Shown: one piece after another, positions 1 through 4,561 of the stretch
Layout: every line of letters starts with the position of its first letter
Numbering within the stretch: the first letter of the stretch is position 1
Assembly (NCBI GenBank): GCA_031459655.1
Contig: JAVKID010000122.1
Location: 1-6,624 of the forward strand
DNA length: 6,624 bases
Origin: Fervidifonticultor_A octavus_A
GTDB lineage: Bacteria > Sysuimicrobiota > Sysuimicrobiia > Sysuimicrobiales > Humicultoraceae
Reading direction: 5' to 3'
Notes under the pieces: generated by a model
Database searches by the model: none
Seen by the model: the letters and a program-made list of their open reading frames with translations, nothing else
Told to the model about the DNA's origin: nothing
Program-made: the position numbers and the translations under genes

Positions 1-230
1 TCGACGGCGAGACCAGAGCCACCCTGGGCCGCGGCGACTTCTTCGGGGAGGTCTCCGTGCTGCTGGGTGAGCCGCCGACCGCGGACGTGGTGGCACTGCG
101 TCCGCTGAGGTGCATCGCGCTGGCCGGCCCGGAGATCGAACACTTCCTCGTCTCGTACCCGCGGGTGATGTTCCGCATGTTGCAGGCCCAGGCCAGGCGG
201 TTGCGCAACGCCAACCGGTGGCGCAGTTGA
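1..230 (+). CDS. Stand-alone cyclic-nucleotide-binding (Crp-type) domain protein, 3' end only
   Basis: The reading frame enters at base 3 and ends at TGA 228-230, giving the last 75 residues; the 5' part lies outside the window. The fold signature is a Crp-type phosphate-binding cassette: a GDFFGE motif followed by a hydrophobic stretch and GEPPTA (bases 33-83), then a strand rich in V/A and a terminal amphipathic helix ending in ARRLRNANRWRS. The Gly-Glu that contacts the ribose in CRP is present, but the arginine that normally precedes Ser/Thr-Ala and holds the cyclic phosphate is proline. No helix-turn-helix follows the terminal helix, so the visible end is not a DNA-binding Crp/Fnr regulator. 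It may be a sensory or allosteric partner of the next gene, whose start overlaps this stop by four bases. Ligand and role are unknown. Confidence 0.8.
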   Translation, partial: DGETRATLGRGDFFGEVSVLLGEPPTADVVALRPLRCIALAGPEIEHFLVSYPRVMFRMLQAQARRLRNANRWRS

Positions 231-1708
231 ACGGCCGGCCCTATCCCCCTGGCCGCTATCCGGTGGTCGTCGTGGGCAGCGGTCCCGGCGGCCTGCAGAT
301 TTCCTACTTCCTCCAGCGCCTGAGGGTGCCCCACGCCACGCTCTCCGCCGACGCCGGGCCGGGCGGGATGTTCCTGCGCTACCCGCTCTTCCAGCGGCTG
401 AACACCTGGTCGAAGCCCTATGCGCCAGCCGAGCGGGGCACCCGGCCCTACGAGTGGTACGACTGGAACAGCCTGACCGCCGACGAGCCCGAGCACCGCT
501 CGCTGGTCTCCGCGGCCATGGACGGCACGTCGTACTTCCCCTCACGGGAGGAGATGGCGCGCGGCCTGGCGGCGTTCGCCGAACGGGCCGGGGTCGCGGT
601 GCGGTACACCTGTCGGTGGGAGGCTACGCGGCGCGAGGACGACGGGTTCGTCCTTGTCACGTCCGACGGCGAGTACCGGTGCCGCTATGCGGTCTTCGCG
701 GTGGGCATGGCGGAACCGTGGAAGCCGCCGCAGATCCCAGGGATCGAGGCGGCGCCGCACTACGTGGAGATCGGGCCGGCCCGGACGTATGCGGGCCGGC
801 GCGTGTTCATCATCGGCAAGCGCAACTCCGGCTTCGAGGTCGCCGACGCGCTGCTGCCGTGGGCCAGGCAGATCATCCTGGGCTCCCCGCGGCCGCCGCT
901 GCTCTCGGTGTTGAGTTCGGGAGCCGGCGTCCGCGCCAAGTACCTGGTCCCGTATGAGGATCACATCATCGGCGGGGGCGTCTTCGTGCTCGACGCCGCC
1001 ATCGACCGCGTCGAGCGCAACGGAAAGGCCTGGCGCGTGGTGACCTCGGGCATGGAGGGCGGAACCCGGAGTTTCGAGGTGGACGAGGTCTTCGTGGCCA
1101 CCGGCTTCACGGTGCCGCTGGGCGACCTCCCGTCCCTCGGGGTGGCGACGTTCAACCAGGGGCGCCTGCCGCGGATGAACGACTACTGGGAGAGCACCTC
1201 GGTGCAGGGGATCTACTTCGCCGGCACCATCACCCAGGGCTCCGTGGGCCTGCGCAGGTACGGCGGCGCCGGGAACTCGGCTGCCGTCGGAGGGTTCCGG
1301 CACAACGCGCGGGTGCTGGCCGTGCGCCTGGCGCGGTTGCTGGGCATCGAGGTTCCGCGGCCGCGGCTCCGGCCGGAGGAGGTCGTGCCCTACCTGCTCT
1401 CGGAGGCCACGCGCGCGCCGGAACTGCTGAACCAGAAGGCCTACCTGGCCCGCGTGGTGAGCTTCGACCGCGATCAGGGGATCCTCGATGAAGGGATCCT
1501 GCCGCTGGCCGCCTTCGTGGACGAGCCCGGCCCCCCGGCCGCGGCCATCGTCATCGAGACCGACAAGGACGGGCACCATCATCCGACGGTCTACATCCGG
1601 CGGCAGGGCCACGTCAGCGAGCACGCGCTGGCGCCGGACCCGCTGCTGAACTTCGAGGGGCGGGAGCACCAGGCGCAACTGGCGGCGCTGCTGGCGGGGG
1701 TGATCTAA
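227..1708 (+). CDS. FAD/NAD(P)-dependent oxidoreductase (flavin monooxygenase/YpdA-like fold)
   Basis: Predicted 493-residue cytosolic flavoprotein with two dinucleotide-binding folds. The FAD-binding GSGPGG is at residues 17-22, after a short N-terminal tail and strand YPVVVV. A second Rossmann motif for NAD(P), GKRNSG, is at about 197-202 (second Gly of GxGxxG replaced by Arg). ATGF at 291-294 and GIYFAGT near 328 match the conserved ATG and C-terminal FAD-contact motifs of this superfamily. There is no CxxC pair, so it is not a thioredoxin-reductase-type disulfide reductase. About 110 residues after the FAD domain (from about 383) form an unassigned C-terminal extension with a GHHHP cluster. 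I chose TTG 227, which overlaps the upstream TGA as TTGA and has GGTGG 217-221 five bases upstream; GTG 218 is an alternative. The frame opens from 110, but that part overlaps the upstream gene. Substrate unknown. Confidence 0.87.
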   Translation: MNGRPYPPGRYPVVVVGSGPGGLQISYFLQRLRVPHATLSADAGPGGMFLRYPLFQRLNTWSKPYAPAERGTRPYEWYDWNSLTADEPEHRSLVSAAMDGTSYFPSREEMARGLAAFAERAGVAVRYTCRWEATRREDDGFVLVTSDGEYRCRYAVFAVGMAEPWKPPQIPGIEAAPHYVEIGPARTYAGRRVFIIGKRNSGFEVADALLPWARQIILGSPRPPLLSVLSSGAGVRAKYLVPYEDHIIGGGVFVLDAAIDRVERNGKAWRVVTSGMEGGTRSFEVDEVFVATGFTVPLGDLPSLGVATFNQGRLPRMNDYWESTSVQGIYFAGTITQGSVGLRRYGGAGNSAAVGGFRHNARVLAVRLARLLGIEVPRPRLRPEEVVPYLLSEATRAPELLNQKAYLARVVSFDRDQGILDEGILPLAAFVDEPGPPAAAIVIETDKDGHHHPTVYIRRQGHVSEHALAPDPLLNFEGREHQAQLAALLAGVI

Positions 1709-1718
1709 CCCCAGCCGG

Positions 1719-2204
1719 TTACCTTCCCTCTGGGCCCTTGTTCGAGGTCCTCTCGGCTCGCGTGATGAGCGCGCGCTCCAGGTTCGCGGCGAACTGCCCG
1801 ACGACGTCATCGGCGCGTCGTCTGATCGTGCCATAGCCCAGCGCCCCCAGCCGGCCACTGAGCATGGCCTCAACCGCGATCAATAGCGTCGTCCCTTTCG
1901 CGGAGGGCGCCAGGGTCAGGTGCAGCGTGGAGGTCAACACACTGCCGATGCGCGTGTCCTTGCCGTGCACCGTGGCCTGGATGGACGTGGGGGCCTCGGC
2001 TCGGTCCACCTGGATGGTGACCGGGAACTGCACGTGGAAGGGCCCGACGCGATCTGTCAGCACTGCCTCGTATGTGCGGCGTGGCTCGATGACCCGGACG
2101 TCCCGGCAACCCGGCAGGCAGGCGGCCACCTGCTCCACCTGCCAGAGAAACTCCCACAGATCCTGGGGGGTGGCGGGGATCTGGAGGCTGTGCTCGAATC
2201 GCAT
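1719..2204 (-). CDS. CoxG-like SRPBCC family protein
   Basis: A 161-residue protein of the SRPBCC/START-like fold, closest in pattern to CoxG (carbon monoxide dehydrogenase subunit G family). Signs are the N-terminal strand MRFEHSLQIPA, the helix ending in the family's ACLPGC turn (residues 28-33), the VGPF strand near 53-56, and a C-terminal helix introduced by SGRLGALGYG and continuing to FAANLERAL. Length is close to the CoxG core, without the long C-terminal membrane-tethering tail of some CoxG proteins. CoxG proteins help couple molybdenum CO dehydrogenase to the membrane/quinone pool. No coxMSL gene is in view, so that role cannot be assumed; a hydrophobic-ligand carrier is the safer reading. 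The ATG has a good ribosome site (GAGGTG, plus-strand 2210-2215, five bases away). The gene is divergent from iclR and converges on the oxidoreductase with a 10-nt gap. Confidence 0.85.
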   Translation of the reverse strand: MRFEHSLQIPATPQDLWEFLWQVEQVAACLPGCRDVRVIEPRRTYEAVLTDRVGPFHVQFPVTIQVDRAEAPTSIQATVHGKDTRIGSVLTSTLHLTLAPSAKGTTLLIAVEAMLSGRLGALGYGTIRRRADDVVGQFAANLERALITRAERTSNKGPEGR

Positions 2205-2209
2205 GCGGA

Positions 2210-2215
2210 CACCTC
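2210..2215 (-). promoter_or_regulatory. Ribosome binding site of the coxG-like gene
   Basis: On the minus strand this reads GAGGTG and lies five bases before the ATG at 2204. It fits a Shine-Dalgarno element and supports that start. Confidence 0.7.
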
Positions 2216-2247
2216 ACGATCTGGGAGTGCGGGCGCCACCGGCCTCG

Positions 2248-2262
2248 GGGAGCACCGCTCCC
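2248..2262. other. Short perfect hairpin in the divergent leader (GGGAGC-ACC-GCTCCC)
   Basis: A 6-bp perfect inverted repeat with a 3-base loop. It lies inside the predicted 5' leader of the coxG-like transcript and just upstream of the putative iclR -35. A second GCTCCC copy at 2277-2282 is 20 bp downstream of the one at 2257-2262. No T-run follows on either strand, so it is not an intrinsic terminator. It could be a leader structure or a protein site; in GC-rich DNA a 6-bp stem may also be chance. Confidence 0.35.
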
Positions 2263-2292
2263 TTGACCGCGCGCGCGCTCCCATGATAGAGT
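2263..2292 (+). promoter_or_regulatory. Candidate promoter for the iclR operon (TTGACC-N18-TAGAGT)
   Basis: TTGACC (2263-2268) matches the -35 consensus at 5 of 6 bases. TAGAGT (2287-2292), 18 bp later, matches the -10 at 4 of 6. Transcription would begin near 2299, placing the palindrome at 2321-2339 just downstream of the start site, a position suited to repression. It overlaps the opposing promoter of the coxG-like gene, so the two probably compete for polymerase. The -10 is weak and the call is tentative. Confidence 0.4.
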
Positions 2293-2312
2293 CGATGCAA
2301 AGTTTCAGTCAA
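2283..2312 (-). promoter_or_regulatory. Sigma-70-type promoter of the coxG-like gene (TTGACT-N18-TATCAT)
   Basis: Read on the minus strand, TTGACT (plus coordinates 2312-2307) and TATCAT (2288-2283) each differ from consensus at one base and are separated by 18 bp. Predicted transcription starts near 2276, giving a leader of about 70 nt. The outer half-site of the operator (GTTTCA, plus strand 2302-2307) touches the -35 edge, and the palindrome lies just upstream of it. This fits control by the divergent IclR-type regulator. Confidence 0.6.
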
Positions 2313-2340
2313 CAAGATTTGGTTTCATACTGTGAAACCC
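2301..2340. promoter_or_regulatory. Putative IclR-family operator: palindrome plus third direct half-site
   Basis: GGTTTCA (2321-2327) and its exact reverse complement TGAAACC (2333-2339) flank a 5-base spacer. A third copy of the core, GTTTCA (2302-2307), lies in direct orientation exactly 20 bp upstream of the same core in the left arm (2322-2327). Viewed as 10-bp units, one unit at 2301-2310, a 10-bp gap, then an inverted pair at 2321-2340. The IclR-family activator PcaU is known to bind a palindrome plus an additional direct repeat separated by about 10 bp, in a divergent intergenic region. The neighbouring regulator is the natural ligand. The palindrome covers the predicted GTG start of iclR, implying autoregulation. 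Confidence 0.6.
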
Positions 2341-3138
2341 AGCTCTGCCGCTGCCGGCGCCCGTAGCACCTACGAGATGCGCACACTGCTCCGCGGTCTC
2401 CAGGTGCTGGCCTGCTTCACGCCCGAGCACCCGGAACTCACGCTCACCGACGTTGCCCGGCGGGTCGGGATGCCCAAGGGGACCGTCCATCGCTTCATTG
2501 CGGCGCTGGAGCGGCATGGCTACCTGGTCCGGGGGGCCAACGGCAGGGGCTACATTCTCGGCCTGAAGATCCTGGCGCTGGGCCACGCCAGCCTGCGCGG
2601 TCTGAGGGCGCCAGAGATCGCGTTGCCCTACCTGGAGCGCCTGGCGCAGGAGACGGATGAGTCGGCCAGCATGGCGATCCTGGATGGTACGGAGATCGTC
2701 TACGTAGCCCGTGCCCAACGCAAGCGTCTGATGAGCACCACCCTCACCGTCGGCAGCCGCCTCCCCGTCTACTGCACGTCCATCGGCAAGGTCATCCTGG
2801 CTTTCCGTGACGAAGCCGAGGTGGACGCGCTGCTGGACCGCATCGAGTTCCGGCGGTTCACGCCGCACACCATCACCACCCGCCAGGAACTCAAGAAGGC
2901 GCTGGGGGAGGTCCGACGCCTCGGCTACGCCATCAACAACCAGGAGATGGAACTGGCCCTGCGTTCGGCCGCGGCCCCCATCTGGTCGCGCGACCAACAG
3001 GTTGTGGCCGGGATCAGCCTGGCCATGCCGGTGCAGCGGGGGCCGATGAGCACGCTGCGGCGGCAGTTTATCCCAAAGCTCTTGAAGACCGCGCAGGAGA
3101 TCACCGACGCCCTGCGCCACGTGGACATCCGCTGGTGA
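2332..3138 (+). CDS. IclR-family transcriptional regulator, PcaR/PcaU/PobR-like branch
   Basis: A 268-residue protein of normal IclR length. The N-terminal winged helix-turn-helix covers about residues 17-80: LTLTDVARRVGMPKGTVHRF is the helix-turn-helix, followed by HGYL and the wing ending in YILGLKIL. The effector domain runs from about 95 to 265. The segment TVGSRLPVYCTSIGK (about 139-153) corresponds to the GTRLPAYATSMGR-type stretch of the PcaR/PcaU/PobR group, and GYAINNQEME (198-207) to the GYAxxxEE effector-pocket motif. These regulators sense small carboxylates or aromatic acids; the effector here is unknown. GTG 2332 is the first possible start after an in-frame stop at 2287-2289, but it has no Shine-Dalgarno sequence and sits in the operator palindrome. 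ATG 2377 (residue 16) is the alternative, also without a clear site. It is first in the plus-strand operon, followed by the deacylase. Confidence 0.88.
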   Translation: MKPSSAAAGARSTYEMRTLLRGLQVLACFTPEHPELTLTDVARRVGMPKGTVHRFIAALERHGYLVRGANGRGYILGLKILALGHASLRGLRAPEIALPYLERLAQETDESASMAILDGTEIVYVARAQRKRLMSTTLTVGSRLPVYCTSIGKVILAFRDEAEVDALLDRIEFRRFTPHTITTRQELKKALGEVRRLGYAINNQEMELALRSAAAPIWSRDQQVVAGISLAMPVQRGPMSTLRRQFIPKLLKTAQEITDALRHVDIRW

Positions 3139-3172
3139 CTCTTGGGCCATGCCAGAGGAGCACCGGTCCGAA

Positions 3173-3181
3173 GGGGGAGGT
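3173..3181 (+). promoter_or_regulatory. Strong ribosome binding site deciding the M20 gene start
   Basis: GGGGGAGGT lies directly before GTG 3186 with a 4-5 base spacer. It favours this start over the longer frame from GTG 3135, which overlaps the iclR stop (GTGA) but has no comparable site. Confidence 0.75.
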
Positions 3182-3185
3182 ACTC

Positions 3186-4394
3186 GTGCTGGAGGTATCT
3201 GACAAGACGAAGAAGCAGGTGCTGGAGAACATCCGAGAGGACGACCTGATCGAGTTGTCGCGCGCGCTCATCCGCATTCCCAGCGAGACAGGCAACGAAC
3301 GGGAGTGCAGCGAGTTCCTCATCGGGCACCTCCAGGGGCTGGGGTTCGAGGCCCGCGGCTATGAGGCGGAACCCGGTCGCCCCAACGCGGTGGGCCGGTG
3401 GCGAGGGATCGGCGGCGGCCCGACCCTCATGCTCTCCGCGCACCTGGATACCGTCCCGCCCGGCGACCTGAGCAAGTGGATCACCGATCCGTACGGCGGT
3501 GAGGTGATCGACGGCAAGATCTACGGCCGCGGCTCCATGGACAGCAAGGGTGGGGGCATCGCCTCGGCGGTGATCGCGGTTCAGGCCATCCAGCGGGCGG
3601 GGCTGCGGCTGCGGGGGGATGTCTTGATCGTCGGCACCGTGGACGAGGAGGTGTTCGGTCCCGCCGGAATGCGCTACCTCGTCGGGCGTGACATCCTCAA
3701 CCCGGACCTGTGCCTGTACTGCGTGCACTCCGACTTGGAGATCAAGGCCTACTTCAAGGGGGCCCTGTGGACCAAACTCACGGTCCGCGGCCAGACAGCC
3801 CATGGCAGCATGCCGCACCGCGGGATCAACGCCATCACGCGCGCCGCCCGCTTCGTCTCGGCGCTGGACCAGCGCGCCATTCCTTACCAAAAGCATCCGG
3901 TGTTGGGCGACTTCACCCGCAACTTCGGCTGGATCCACGCCGGCCCGGAGCGGAAGTACAACATGGTGGCCGACCTGTGCGAGGTGGGCGTAGACATGCG
4001 GCTGGTCCCTGGCCAGACTCCCCAGGGAGTCTTCCAAGAGATCCAGCGCCTGGTGGACGAACTGCGGGCGGCCGACCCCCAGTTCGACGCCTCGCTGGAA
4101 CTCATCCTCGCCGACGACCCCGCTCAGGTGGCCGAGGACGCGCCGATCCTCCAGGCCGTCCGGCGGGCCGGCCGCGAGATTCTGGGCCGCGATGTGCCCG
4201 TAGGCGGCACGATCGCGACCGGCGACCTGGGTCCGATCTTTCGCAAGGGCAAGACCGGAGTGGGGTTTGGCCCTGGCGACCTTGAGCGTGGCAACGCGCA
4301 CAAGGAGAACGAGTTCCTGGAGATCGACCAGTTGGTGGCGGCCAGCAAGATCTACGCGCTCGTCGTGATGGAGACGGTAGGGCTGGCTGGCTAG
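3186..4394 (+). CDS. M20-family metallo-deacylase (ArgE/DapE-like)
   Basis: A 402-residue cytosolic zinc/cobalt hydrolase of the M20 family, which cleaves N-acyl-amino-acid or peptide-like amide bonds. Catalytic-domain signatures in order: SAHLDTVPPGD (metal His about 86, Asp about 88), GRGSMDSKGG (bridging Asp about 119), DEE (general-base Glu about 154 and metal Glu about 155) and GNAHKENEF near the C terminus (metal His about 372). The dimerisation (lid) domain is marked by RGQTAHGSMPHRGINAI, with the His that reaches the partner active site at about 206. Where ArgE/DapE usually read EPT after the DEE motif, this protein has HSDLE, so Asp 183 would be the ligand. GTG 3186 is chosen for its ribosome site; GTG 3135 would add 17 residues unlike the family. 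The gene lies 47 nt after iclR and is probably co-transcribed. Exact substrate cannot be told. Confidence 0.87.
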   Translation: MLEVSDKTKKQVLENIREDDLIELSRALIRIPSETGNERECSEFLIGHLQGLGFEARGYEAEPGRPNAVGRWRGIGGGPTLMLSAHLDTVPPGDLSKWITDPYGGEVIDGKIYGRGSMDSKGGGIASAVIAVQAIQRAGLRLRGDVLIVGTVDEEVFGPAGMRYLVGRDILNPDLCLYCVHSDLEIKAYFKGALWTKLTVRGQTAHGSMPHRGINAITRAARFVSALDQRAIPYQKHPVLGDFTRNFGWIHAGPERKYNMVADLCEVGVDMRLVPGQTPQGVFQEIQRLVDELRAADPQFDASLELILADDPAQVAEDAPILQAVRRAGREILGRDVPVGGTIATGDLGPIFRKGKTGVGFGPGDLERGNAHKENEFLEIDQLVAASKIYALVVMETVGLAG

Positions 4395-4561
4395 GGTCGG
4401 CGGATTTGGGGGGCCTGCGGCGTTTGGCTTGGCCGCCTGGGCGATGTCGACCCCGGCGGCGTTCGGCGCCTTCGGGATGGCGGTAGCCGGGCTCGGGGCC
4501 ATGCCGTTCCTGCGGCGATGCGCCGCCGTGCGCACCGCCTCGACGGCCTAAGGAGGCAGGG
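4395..4561 (+). other. Operon-internal spacer with possible hydrophobic micro-ORF (4444-4551)
   Basis: This 167-bp gap separates the deacylase from the flavoprotein. It holds no promoter or terminator that I can support. One plus-strand frame stays open from 4381 to TAA 4549-4551. From ATG 4444 it gives 35 residues (MSTPAAFGAFGMAVAGLGAM, then PFLRRCAAVRTASTA); from TTG 4429 it gives 40. The translation is Ala/Gly/Phe-rich with one possible membrane-length apolar run followed by RR, and PAAFG occurs twice if the open frame upstream of the ATG is included. No good ribosome site precedes either start. Its TAA runs into the next gene's AGGAGG, which would allow coupling. GC-rich DNA often gives Ala/Gly frames by chance, so reality is doubtful. 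A small GCGGCG-ATG-CGCCGC hairpin lies at 4512-4526. Confidence 0.25.
4551..4556 (+). promoter_or_regulatory. Consensus ribosome binding site of the flavoprotein gene
   Basis: A perfect AGGAGG five bases before ATG 4562, the strongest translation signal in the window. It fixes the flavoprotein start and suggests high expression relative to its neighbours. Confidence 0.85.

Noticed and set aside
1706..1721. Inverted repeat TAACC-N6-GGTTA spanning both convergent stop codons, as a bidirectional terminator
   Set aside because: Only a 5-bp stem, partly forced by the two facing TAA stops, and no T-run on either side.
542..1873. Long minus-strand open frame (about 443 codons) opposite the oxidoreductase
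   Set aside because: Its translation is rich in Arg, His, Pro and Gln with no domain motifs, while the plus strand has clear FAD/NAD motifs. Long antisense frames are expected at this GC content.
3135..3185. Longer start for the M20 gene at GTG 3135, overlapping the iclR stop as GTGA
   Set aside because: The coupling geometry is attractive, but a much better ribosome site (GGGGGAGGT) precedes GTG 3186, and the extra 17 residues do not look like the family N terminus.
4381..4392. Three tandem GGCT units at the end of the M20 gene
   Set aside because: Only 12 bases at the C-terminal GLAG codons; no sign of functional phase variation.
4512..4526. GCGGCG-ATG-CGCCGC hairpin before the flavoprotein gene as a terminator or attenuator
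   Set aside because: Short stem, no U-tract and GC-rich surroundings where such matches are common; a strong ribosome site follows.
2925..4535. Long minus-strand open frame (about 536 codons) opposite iclR and the M20 gene
   Set aside because: It covers well-supported M20 and IclR coding sequence, lacks recognisable motifs and is of low-complexity composition.
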